This document shows, piece by piece, positions 50,769 through 58,422 of a DNA stretch of 64,000 nucleotides. The notes beneath the pieces were generated by a model. The model searched no databases and had not been told where the DNA came from. It saw nothing but the letters and a program-made list of their open reading frames with translations. The stretch is from assembly GCA_947497945.1 (NCBI GenBank), contig CANMIP010000008.1, positions 62,001 to 126,000 on the forward strand. Reading direction: 5' to 3'. This DNA comes from an uncultured Tropicimonas sp. (GTDB taxonomy: Bacteria > Pseudomonadota > Alphaproteobacteria > Rhodobacterales > Rhodobacteraceae). The number at the start of each line of letters is the position of its first letter. Positions within the stretch are counted from its first letter, which is position 1. Position numbers and translations under genes: made by a program.

Positions 50769-52114
50769 GCGCCGCCTCCTTCGGGGTTGGGGCCGATCTC
50801 GAGCCGTCCGCCATGGGCTTGGGCGACCTCCTCGGCAATGGTCAGCCCCAGCCCGGAGCCGACGGTGCCCTCGGCATTGCTGCCGCGCGCGAACCGCTTG
50901 GTGAGACGCCGGCCGGAGCCCTTGGGAAAGCCCGGCCCCTGGTCGCGCACCCGGATCCGGCAGCCCTCCGGATGCGGGCCGCAATCGACAGCGATATCGC
51001 TCTCGTGGGGCGAATACTTGATCGCATTGTCCAGCAGGTTGCCAAAGGCGCTCTGCAACAGGATCGCATCGCCCACCAGCTCGATATCGCGCGGCGCGAC
51101 CACCGAAATGGCGATATCCTTCAGCCCCGCCACCGGTTGCAACCGCCGCACCGTCTCCTCGATCAGCTCATGCGGCCGCAGCGGCTGATGCTCCAGCTGG
51201 TCGGTGCGGAAAGTCACCATGGCGTGGTCGAGCAGCTGGCTGGCGGCGCGCGAGCTCTCGTCCAGCGCCCGGATCATGTCCTGCAGCGAGGCGCGGTTCT
51301 CCGGCTTGTCCATCCGCGCAAGGGCGACTTCGGCCTGCGCCCGCACCGTTGCCAGCGGCGTGCGGACGCGATGCGCCGCCTCCGCCATGAAATCCTCCGA
51401 GCGCGCGAGGGTCGTGCGCAGCCGGGCGATGAACATGTTGAGCGAGGTGACCAGCGGCTCCATTTCCAGAGGTACCTCCGCATCCACCGCGCGCAAATCC
51501 TGCGGGCCGCGCCGCGAGACCGAGGCCGCCAGGCGCTCCAGCGGGTCCACCGTCGCCTGAGCGCCGGTCACGACGAGCACCGCCGCGATGGCGAAGAACC
51601 CGGCCCCGAGGATCGCGGCATTGCGCCAGATCACCTGCACGGTGTCCTGCAGGCCGCCCCGGGTCTGCGCGACCGAGACCGTGACCCAGACCGGACGTCC
51701 GTCGCGCGCCATCTTGCGGGAGGCTGACGCGACGCGGATCTCGTCGCCCAGATATTCCTCCGTCCCCAGGCGACGACCGCGTTCATCCGGCCCGCCGCCC
51801 GGGACCGGCAGGTCGGGATAGCCGGTCAGGTGGGTGTCATCGACGCTGACCCGGTAGAACACGCGGTCATCGGAGACATTGCCCAGCATGGCCAGCGCCG
51901 CATAGGGGATATCGATCCCGATCTGCCCCTTCTGCACCGACGCCGATTCCAGGATCGAAGTGACGGAGGCGTCGAGGATATTGTCCTGGCTGACCTGGGC
52001 CACCGAGCGGGCGAAATTGATCACGATCACGAAAAGCAGGCCGGCCAGCAGCGCCGAGGCCAGCAGCAGCCGCAGCGTCAGGCGGCGCCGGATCGAAGGC
52101 GCACGGCGCCTCAT
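50738..52114 (-). CDS. tctE: TctE-type sensor histidine kinase
   Basis: 458-residue membrane kinase. It has an N-terminal membrane segment (about residues 15-35), a periplasmic 2CSK_N-like domain (about 36-160), a second membrane segment (about 165-185) and a linker. The His-kinase core has H-box EAAHRVRTPLATV (phospho-His near 248), N-box NLLDNAIKYS, and G-boxes DQGPGF and GSGLGLTI. In the TctE family the sensor often responds to tricarboxylates or metal citrate. The start overlaps the response-regulator stop by 4 bp (ATGA). Confidence 0.93.
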   Translation of the reverse strand: MRRRAPSIRRRLTLRLLLASALLAGLLFVIVINFARSVAQVSQDNILDASVTSILESASVQKGQIGIDIPYAALAMLGNVSDDRVFYRVSVDDTHLTGYPDLPVPGGGPDERGRRLGTEEYLGDEIRVASASRKMARDGRPVWVTVSVAQTRGGLQDTVQVIWRNAAILGAGFFAIAAVLVVTGAQATVDPLERLAASVSRRGPQDLRAVDAEVPLEMEPLVTSLNMFIARLRTTLARSEDFMAEAAHRVRTPLATVRAQAEVALARMDKPENRASLQDMIRALDESSRAASQLLDHAMVTFRTDQLEHQPLRPHELIEETVRRLQPVAGLKDIAISVVAPRDIELVGDAILLQSAFGNLLDNAIKYSPHESDIAVDCGPHPEGCRIRVRDQGPGFPKGSGRRLTKRFARGSNAEGTVGSGLGLTIAEEVAQAHGGRLEIGPNPEGGGACVSLILPVS

Positions 52115-52776
52115 TCGACCGAGAGCCTGTAGCCCAGCCCACGCACGGTGACGATGGAGACGGGCGAGCCGTCGAGATGTTTTCGCAGCCTGCCGACATA
52201 GACCTCGATGGCGTTCTCGGAGACCTCCTCGTCATAGGAGAAGAGCCGGTCAACCAGCCGGGTCTTGCTCATGATCTGCCCCGGCGCGCCGAGAAACAGC
52301 TCCAGCAGCCGCAGCTCGCGCGCCCGCAGCGTCGTCGTCCGGTCGCCGACCCGCAGCGTCGCGGCCTGCGGGTCGAAGGTCAGGTTTCCGATCTGCTTGC
52401 GATTGGTGGGAGAGCCGCCGCGCCGGCGCAGCACCGCCCGGCAGCGCGCCTCCAGTTCGGAAAAGTCGAAAGGCTTGGTCAGGTAGTCATCGGCCCCGAG
52501 ATCGAGCAGCGTGACCCGGTCGGAGACCTCCGAACGCGCGGTCAGCACGATGACCGGCGTCTCGTTGCGCCCGCTGCGCCAGGCGTCGAGAAAGCTGCGC
52601 CCGTCGCCATCGGGCAGCATGATGTCGAGCAGCACGAGATCATATTCGGTCGTGGCCGTGAAATCGCGCGCCGATTGCAGATCCGCGGCATGGTCGACGA
52701 CATGACCATCCAGCACCAGCCGCTCGACCACGGCCGAAGCCAGCGCCCGATTGTCCTCGATCAGCAGAAACCGCAC
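52111..52776 (-). CDS. tctD: TctD-type OmpR-family response regulator
   Basis: 221-residue regulator with a receiver domain (acidic pocket IED near residue 7, phospho-Asp in LLDIMLPDGDG near 51, LTKPFD Lys near 102) and an OmpR winged-helix output domain (ENAIEVYVGRLRKHL recognition helix). I chose GTG 52776 because GGAGGGGGAG lies just upstream and VRFLLIEDN is a canonical start; ATG 52794 is an alternative. Operon order is tctD-tctE-binding protein. It probably controls this operon or a transporter elsewhere. Confidence 0.93.
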   Translation of the reverse strand: MRFLLIEDNRALASAVVERLVLDGHVVDHAADLQSARDFTATTEYDLVLLDIMLPDGDGRSFLDAWRSGRNETPVIVLTARSEVSDRVTLLDLGADDYLTKPFDFSELEARCRAVLRRRGGSPTNRKQIGNLTFDPQAATLRVGDRTTTLRARELRLLELFLGAPGQIMSKTRLVDRLFSYDEEVSENAIEVYVGRLRKHLDGSPVSIVTVRGLGYRLSVE

Positions 52777-53027
52777 GCTTCTCCCCCTCCGCATGAGCCG
52801 CCCCTTTTGTGCCGGAAAGCACGGGGCAAGCACAAGCATCCGGGGCGTCGCATTGCAGCCGCTCCGCCCCGGGATCGCGATGGCCAGAGACAAGAGCGAC
52901 CGAGAATCCACAGCACGGATCGCCCTGTCCCTGCGCGGGCCATCCTGTTTGCTTCGCCATCTGCGCCTCTGTAGGGTGAGCGCAATACAAAAATAATCCC
53001 TCGCGGGAACGAAGGCAGTCGGCGCTC

Positions 53028-53906
53028 ATGAAGATAGTTTACCATATCGGGCTCCACTCGACGGACGAGGATCGCGCCCTTCGATGCCTGCTGCGCAATG
53101 ACGCAATGCTCCAGGAACGCGGCATCGTCGCCGCGCAGCCGGGACGCTTCCGCCCCGTTTTGCGGGAAGCGATGATCCAGCTCAAGGGGCAACCGGCAAA
53201 CGAGGAGATGCAGGATCATATCCTCGAGGAGATTATCGACCTCGACACGCCCGAGCGCGTCATCTTCTCCAACGATTCCTTTCTCTGCGTGCCACGCCGG
53301 GCGATCATGGGCGGCACGCTCTATCCGCTTGTCGGCGAGCGCGCGCCCTGGATCCGCAATCTCTTTCCCAGCCATGTGGCGGAATTCGCCTTCGCGCTGC
53401 GCAACCCCGCGACGATGATCCCGGCCATGCATGCACGTTTCTCCGACCAGGAGAGCTTCGGCGAATATCTCGGCCGGATCTCGCCCGAGACGCTGTCCTG
53501 GGTCGACATGATCCGGCGGCTGCGCGCGGCCGCGCCGGACAGTCCGGTGACGCTCTGGTGCAACGAGGATTCGCCGCTGATCTGGCCGGAGATCCTGGAG
53601 GCACTCTGCGGCATCGAGACCACCACGGTGCTCGACGGCATCGATGATTTCGTCTCCGAGCTGATGAGCGATGAAGGCGTGGCGCGGATGAACAGCTACC
53701 TGGAGACCCATCCGCCGGCCAGCACCGAGCATCGTCGCCGGATCGTCTCTGCCTTCCTTGACAAATATGTGCGCGAGGAGGCCGTCGAGATGGAGCTCGA
53801 CCTGCCGGGATGGACCGCAGCCCGCATTTCGGCGCTCACGGCGAAATACGAGGCCGAGGTCGAGCAGATCGCCGCGATGGACGGGGTGACGCTGCTCGCC
53901 CCCTGA
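53028..53906 (+). CDS. Uncharacterised protein, roseobacter-type conserved-looking
   Basis: 292-residue cytoplasmic protein beginning MKIVYHIGLHSTDEDRALRC. The opening strand followed by IGLHSTDEDR, the ERVIFSNDSFL block near residue 78 and the long helical C-terminus (about 225-285) loosely resemble sulfotransferase/P-loop-like folds, but no P-loop consensus is present. I do not recognise a characterised family. It is coded alone, divergent from tctDE, with its promoter in the 250 bp between. Confidence 0.75.
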   Translation: MKIVYHIGLHSTDEDRALRCLLRNDAMLQERGIVAAQPGRFRPVLREAMIQLKGQPANEEMQDHILEEIIDLDTPERVIFSNDSFLCVPRRAIMGGTLYPLVGERAPWIRNLFPSHVAEFAFALRNPATMIPAMHARFSDQESFGEYLGRISPETLSWVDMIRRLRAAAPDSPVTLWCNEDSPLIWPEILEALCGIETTTVLDGIDDFVSELMSDEGVARMNSYLETHPPASTEHRRRIVSAFLDKYVREEAVEMELDLPGWTAARISALTAKYEAEVEQIAAMDGVTLLAP

Positions 53907-54381
53907 AAGGGCGCCGCGCCATCGGGATCACGACATCCCGAGCACACAGATGACCGGAATCGTTCAGACGACCTGACCTCGCGCGCAGTGTCCGGAGATC
54001 GTGCAAGACGGTATCCAGAAGCATTATTGTCAAAACCGGCGCGAAACCCTGCACCGAGCGGAGCAAATGTCGCCCAGCCTGGCCGGGACCGGCGCTCTTG
54101 GAGCGTCTTCCCGGATCGGCGCCCTCCGCCTTTCCAAAGATTCCGCTCACGACCTCAGAAATGACATCGGCCGGTCCGGCATGTGCCAAGACACTCCAAT
54201 TCTGTGCCAGTGGAAATGTCGAAAGGTCGAAGCTGGAGGCGTCGCCCTGCCCTGCGGACAACTCAGGCACATTTACTCGCGACCTGACGCAGCCGTGTCA
54301 GTTTCGTCTGTCGCTGTGCCGGAGGCTGTTGACAGACCCTTCGCGCACTCCGCCAGTTCAGGCGTGGCCGTTTTCGTCGGA
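53907..54381. other. Region with decayed sequence downstream of channel remnant
   Basis: About 475 bp. Several open frames on both strands, none convincing. On the minus strand the stretch continuing from the channel remnant has weak, frame-shifted resemblance to the rest of a potassium channel (for example VPELSAGQ near the place of a pore-following segment). I see no functional gene. Confidence 0.35.
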
Positions 54382-54528
54382 TCAAGCACCAACGCCCGCG
54401 CGATAGAAGGTCGTGCCGGACAGCAGGATCAGGATTGCAAAAGCAAGCCCGGCACGAAAGGTCTTATCGGACCGGGAACGGTAGATCGCTTTCAGCAAGC
54501 GCAGAACAGTCAGGGCGACAGGCAGCAT
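54382..54528 (-). pseudogene. Truncated two-TM ion channel (potassium-channel family) remnant
   Basis: 48-codon open frame starting ATG 54528. The translation reads like the N-terminus and first membrane helix of bacterial two-TM potassium channels: VLRLLKAIYRSRSDKTFRAG, then LAFAILILLSGTTFYRAG. In intact relatives TLFY-x(2,4)-EGW leads into the pore helix and the selectivity filter TVGYGD. Here a TGA stop falls exactly there and no filter is found. I infer a degraded gene. Confidence 0.4.
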
Positions 54529-54728
54529 TGTCTCACATGATATTTCTGAATGACGGGCCGTTCTTCGGGATCCGCTCCGGGGCCAAACCGCCAGGAAGCC
54601 GGGTGTTGGTGATGCGGAAACCGGACCGCGATCCGCCTTTTACACGCGGGTCGGGCCGGCACAAACCGGCCCGATGCAATCGACCAACAGCGCTGAGCGA
54701 AACGTATCAGCCTCCTCTGTCAAGACAA

Positions 54729-56087
54729 TCAATCAAGCGTGTTCTTGTAGATCACACCGTCCTTCATGATGACGTCGAAATTCTGCTCGGGATCCCCCAC
54801 CAGGTCGAGATTCTCCAGCGGGTTGCCATCGACGAGGATGAGATCGGCATAAGCACCTTCCTCGACGATACCGAGCGGCCCCATGGGATAGGGCGTGAGC
54901 TTGCCGGAAAGCGCCAGGAGCTCCGCGTTGTCACAGGTCGCCATCTTGAGCGCCTCGTAGGGCGTGAACCAGCGCTGGAGTTTTGCGAGTTGCGCGCCCT
55001 GACGCTTGGCCAGGTCGGCGCTGAACAGCGTGTCTGTGCCAAAGGCGATCTTCACACCCAGTTCCTTGGCGGTGCGGTAGACGAAATCCGTGCCGTCGGT
55101 GACGAACTTGTACTTCGCCTTCTGGAACTCATTCAGAACCGGTGCGTCCTGGTCGTCCATGAACGGCTGCATGCTGAGCCAGACATCGTTCTCGACGAAG
55201 CGCTGCAGGGTTTCGCGCGTCGACATGTGACCATGCTCCACGCTCTTGACGCCGGCATCGATGGAATGGTTCACGGCCTCGTCGTTGATGGCGTGGGTCA
55301 GCACATACGTGCCCCAGTTCTCGGCCTGCTCGACCGCAGCTTCCAGTTCCGCCCTGGTGTATTGCTTGACGTGGATCGGATCATAGCTCGACGTGACGCC
55401 ACCGCCGGCCATCAGCTTGATCTGCGTCGCGCCCTGCATCAGGTTCTCGCGGACGCGCTTGAGAACATCGGGGACGCCGTCCGCGATATAGAACATGTCC
55501 GAGGTTTCGAAGGGGTTCAGCTTGTCCGGCGTGGCGGGAACGTCCTTCGTCGTCCGGAAATCCATGTGACCCGCCGTTTGCGAGATCGCCGGACCGGACG
55601 GAAAGACCCGCGGCCCTTCGATCAGGCCTTCATCCGTCGCGCGGGCAATGTCGAACATGGGCCCGGCCGTGTCGCGCACGGTGGTGAAGCCGCGATAGAG
55701 CGTGTCGCGCTGCGCAGCGGCCGTCAGAAGGTTCCAGTAGCCCTCGTTGGTCGCCATCAGCTGGCCAATCGTGGCTGTGGCGAACACGCCGTGCCAGTGG
55801 GCGTCGATCAGGCCGGGCATCAGAACACGCCCGTCGGCTTCAAGTATGGTGGCGAATTCTGGCGGTTCCAGATCCGTCCCGATGCGGGAGATCATGTTTC
55901 CGGCGATGAAAACGTCCTGTCCCTCGAGAAGCTCGGGCGAACAGCCAGTAAAGATGCTGGCACCCTTGATCAGAACGGCATTCGGCGCGCCGTCCGTCCC
56001 GCCGTCCTGACCCATCGCGCCAGTTGCCGTGACAGCAGCCGAGAGCACCACGGCGATCGCGGATACTGTGAGATTTCCTTGAGTCAT
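54729..56087 (-). CDS. Secreted amidohydrolase (imidazolonepropionase/prolidase-like)
   Basis: 452-residue metal-dependent hydrolase with a signal peptide (MTQGNLTVSAIAVVLSAAVT, cut near GAMGQ), so periplasmic. Metal-site motifs in order are LIDAHWH (first His pair), QIKLMAGGG (Lys that is carbamylated in this family), THAIND (His), EHGHMS (His) and FGTDTLF (Asp). The fold is that of the cyclic-imide/Xaa-Pro dipeptidase group. The substrate is unknown. The start at 56087 follows GAGG. An AraC-type regulator gene is divergent at 227 bp. Confidence 0.88.
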   Translation of the reverse strand: MTQGNLTVSAIAVVLSAAVTATGAMGQDGGTDGAPNAVLIKGASIFTGCSPELLEGQDVFIAGNMISRIGTDLEPPEFATILEADGRVLMPGLIDAHWHGVFATATIGQLMATNEGYWNLLTAAAQRDTLYRGFTTVRDTAGPMFDIARATDEGLIEGPRVFPSGPAISQTAGHMDFRTTKDVPATPDKLNPFETSDMFYIADGVPDVLKRVRENLMQGATQIKLMAGGGVTSSYDPIHVKQYTRAELEAAVEQAENWGTYVLTHAINDEAVNHSIDAGVKSVEHGHMSTRETLQRFVENDVWLSMQPFMDDQDAPVLNEFQKAKYKFVTDGTDFVYRTAKELGVKIAFGTDTLFSADLAKRQGAQLAKLQRWFTPYEALKMATCDNAELLALSGKLTPYPMGPLGIVEEGAYADLILVDGNPLENLDLVGDPEQNFDVIMKDGVIYKNTLD

Positions 56088-56314
56088 TCCTCAATCCTCC
56101 AAAGTACTTTTCATGCGCAACCCGCCATGCATCAGAACGGGACAACGGAATAATCGGTGCCGAGACTGCATCTGTCGCATATCAGAATTCGCCGTTCCAG
56201 CCGAGATCATGGTTGCGTTCGAACACAACGTTATGGATCATTTCCTTGATTGCTCACGCGCATAACCCGATCAAGTCCCAACAATGTACGAGTCGTCCGG
56301 GAGGTAGTTTCAGC

Positions 56315-57304
56315 ATGTCGGTGACTGCAAACCCGGCCCAGACCACGGTTAATCCACCCTGGCGAACGCATGTTGCGCATTCGGCCCATGTTCGCGATCT
56401 GCCCGTTGTCGAGGCAGGAATGACCCAGATCGGGCGCGGCGTTCCGGTCATTTCGTCGATGCGGGCGGAGGGGCCTGATGCGAATATCGTTCGCATGCTG
56501 CTTGCCCCGCGCGCCGCAGGCCATGCGGTGCCGGGCCAGGGATGGACGGCGCTCTTCGCACCAATCTCCTGGACCGGCGATTTCGCCTTCAATGGCTGGA
56601 ACGCGCACAAGGGCGATGTCGTTGTCATCACCAGCCAACTCGGCTGCCATGCAATCGGAGAGAACCGGGACAATCTGTCCGTCGGGCTGCGCACCGACCT
56701 TCTGTTATGCAAGATCGGTGCGCTCATCGGAGTCCCGCCGGAAGACCTGTCCCTTCCGGACATGCGGCTTTCGCCCGGTGCCCTGCAAGGACATGCCCTC
56801 CGCCAAAACCTCATTCGGATTCTGCAGATGGTGTGCGGCGATGGACAGAGAGGCGGTGTGCTGAACGCCGCGATCGAGCAGGAGCTGTACGAAGTCGTTG
56901 CGGCCTTTCTGGCCACTCACCTGCCGGCATCACGCCATTTCGCCCACGGGCATACCAGCAGCCGCGCCGTTGTGCGCACGGCCGTAAACACGATCACGGC
57001 CTCCTCCCGGCCAATCCTGCTCTCGGAACTCTGCGCGGCCACCGGAGTCGGCCGCACGCGATTGTTCGAGAGTTTCTCGGCAGAGTTGTCCATGTCCCCT
57101 GCGTCCTACATCCGAAACGCCAGGTTGACCGACGTACGGGACATGCTGGCGAACGCGGAAGCCCCTCCAAGATCTGTAAAGGACGCGATGCTGAAACACG
57201 GCGTGGTCAACGGCGGTCGCTTCGCTTCGGACTATCGCAAGCTCTTCGGCGAGTACCCGTCTCAAACGCTTTCGCTTGCCCGGGAGGCCTGCCGGGCAAG
57301 GTGA
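56315..57304 (+). CDS. AraC-family transcriptional regulator
   Basis: 329-residue regulator with a C-terminal AraC-type double helix-turn-helix (about residues 220-322; first helix-turn-helix LSELCAATGVGRTRLFESFS, then ASYIRNARLTDVRDML). The N-terminal part (about 20-190) resembles the effector-binding domain of EutR/FeaR-type regulators. The start ATG 56315 follows GGGAGG; the upstream open frame is discarded. Divergent from the amidohydrolase gene and the most likely regulator of it. The gene ends against the IS remnant. Confidence 0.87.
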   Translation: MSVTANPAQTTVNPPWRTHVAHSAHVRDLPVVEAGMTQIGRGVPVISSMRAEGPDANIVRMLLAPRAAGHAVPGQGWTALFAPISWTGDFAFNGWNAHKGDVVVITSQLGCHAIGENRDNLSVGLRTDLLLCKIGALIGVPPEDLSLPDMRLSPGALQGHALRQNLIRILQMVCGDGQRGGVLNAAIEQELYEVVAAFLATHLPASRHFAHGHTSSRAVVRTAVNTITASSRPILLSELCAATGVGRTRLFESFSAELSMSPASYIRNARLTDVRDMLANAEAPPRSVKDAMLKHGVVNGGRFASDYRKLFGEYPSQTLSLAREACRAR

Positions 57305-57399
57305 AGTCCCATTTCGCTTATCCAACTTGGACCGCCTTGGGCCTTGGGGGCACGGCCCGCGTCATCAGGATCTGCCCTCTCAGGCCCGAGGTCAGGATG

Positions 57400-57507
57400 G
57401 TCGATCTGCCGAACGGCCTCGGCAAGCGAACTGCCCTGACCTTGCAGCACTTCAACCTGCCGCAGCTTCAGCACGATCTCTTCGGGTTTGTCTCGCTTTC
57501 CAACCAT
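57400..57507 (-). pseudogene. IS3-family transposase OrfA fragment
   Basis: First 35 or so codons of an IS3-type transposase small protein: MVGKRDKPEEIVLKLRQVEV, then LQGQGSSLAEAVRQI. The expected continuation GVTEQTYYRWRKEYGG is absent, replaced by unrelated sequence that collides with the AraC gene end. No OrfB and no clear terminal inverted repeats are visible, so the element is dead. Confidence 0.75.
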
Positions 57508-57620
57508 CGTTTGGTCCTCCTGAAAACGAGATATATCTATCCCGGTTGGTGGACCACTCGATGGGGGGAGGCACTCTGGCCTTACTCTTTACTGTTTAAC
57601 ATCAGCAGGTTAAACAGCAT
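57508..57620. other. Short IS-flank with AT-rich inverted repeat
   Basis: CTGTTTAAC (57592-57600) and GTTAAACAG (57609-57617) form a perfect 9-bp inverted repeat around 8 bases. It sits 3 bp beyond the GapR-like stop on the minus strand. It may act as a weak terminator or mark an old insertion edge; no T run follows on either strand. Confidence 0.4.
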
Positions 57621-57899
57621 TCAGGACATCCCGAGCGCTTCCTTGTACATCTCCAGAACCGCTTCCTCTTCGGCGATATCGTCGGGCTCGCGCTTGCGCA
57701 GCGCGATGACCTTGCGCATGACCTTGGTGTCGTAACCGCGCGCCTTGGCCTCGGCCATCACCTCTTTCTGTTGCTCCGCAAGATCCTTCTTCTCGGCCTC
57801 AAGCCGCTCGTAACGCTCGATAAACTGGCGCAGCTCTCCGGCGGCGACCTTGTAGGTCGCATCCGCCGAGCTGCCGGTCTCGCTGGGATTGTCGCTCAT
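57621..57899 (-). CDS. gapR: GapR-family DNA-binding protein (DUF2312)
   Basis: 92-residue protein nearly all helical. ELRQFIERYERLEAEKKDLA leads into EVMAEAKARGYDTKVMRKVI, then LRKREPDDIAEEEAVLEMY, the complete DUF2312 pattern. In Caulobacter, GapR binds overtwisted, AT-rich DNA ahead of polymerases and is important for chromosome function. The start at 57899 (MSDNPSETG) excludes a long non-conserved upstream frame. Confidence 0.92.
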   Translation of the reverse strand: MSDNPSETGSSADATYKVAAGELRQFIERYERLEAEKKDLAEQQKEVMAEAKARGYDTKVMRKVIALRKREPDDIAEEEAVLEMYKEALGMS

Positions 57900-58046
57900 G
57901 CTTGCCCGCGCCTTTCGCTGTTGCTGAAACTCTCTTCGACAAGCCCCTGATCTATCCATCGCCGCCCGCCCCCGCAAGGCCAGTTGCAACCGGCCGCGCA
58001 AGGCGATAGCGCGGGGACAGGACGCAATGCCGGGCGGAGAAGGAGA

Positions 58047-58268
58047 ATGTCGATGGAAATGCTGATCTGGACCGGTGCTGCGGTGTCGCTGCTTGGCATG
58101 GCGGGAATCATCTATTGCGTCGTCGCGGTGTCCCGCGCCAAGCGCCAGCAGCTCGACGACGAGACCATGCGCGCGAAATTGCAAAAAGTGGTTGCCTGGA
58201 ATCTCGGCTCTCTCGCGGTGTCCTCGCTGGGGCTGATGATGGTGATCCTCGGGATCTTCCTCGGCTGA
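58047..58268 (+). CDS. Small two-segment membrane protein, unknown function
   Basis: 73-residue protein with two hydrophobic segments (about residues 5-25 and 50-70) separated by a charged AKRQQLDDETMRAKLQKVV stretch. Start MSMEMLIWTG at ATG 58047 after AAGGAG. The form is common in roseobacter genomes, but I know of no assigned function. Divergent from gapR. Confidence 0.75.
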   Translation: MSMEMLIWTGAAVSLLGMAGIIYCVVAVSRAKRQQLDDETMRAKLQKVVAWNLGSLAVSSLGLMMVILGIFLG

Positions 58269-58422
58269 CATTCCCAGTTCAGGCACAGGCAAACATGCAA
58301 GCCCGACCGGGCCGGCAGGGATGGTATCGACCGCACGCCGACAGCCAGGACTGCAAGGCAGGAGAACCCAACGTGGTTTCCTGCGCGCGGGTCAGGCGGC
58401 CCGGGCCTTCCCGAACACTCCC

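Noticed and set aside
54001-54540. 179-codon plus-strand open frame
   Set aside because: No RBS, no family resemblance and Ser/Arg/Gln-rich composition. The opposite strand carries the more protein-like channel remnant.
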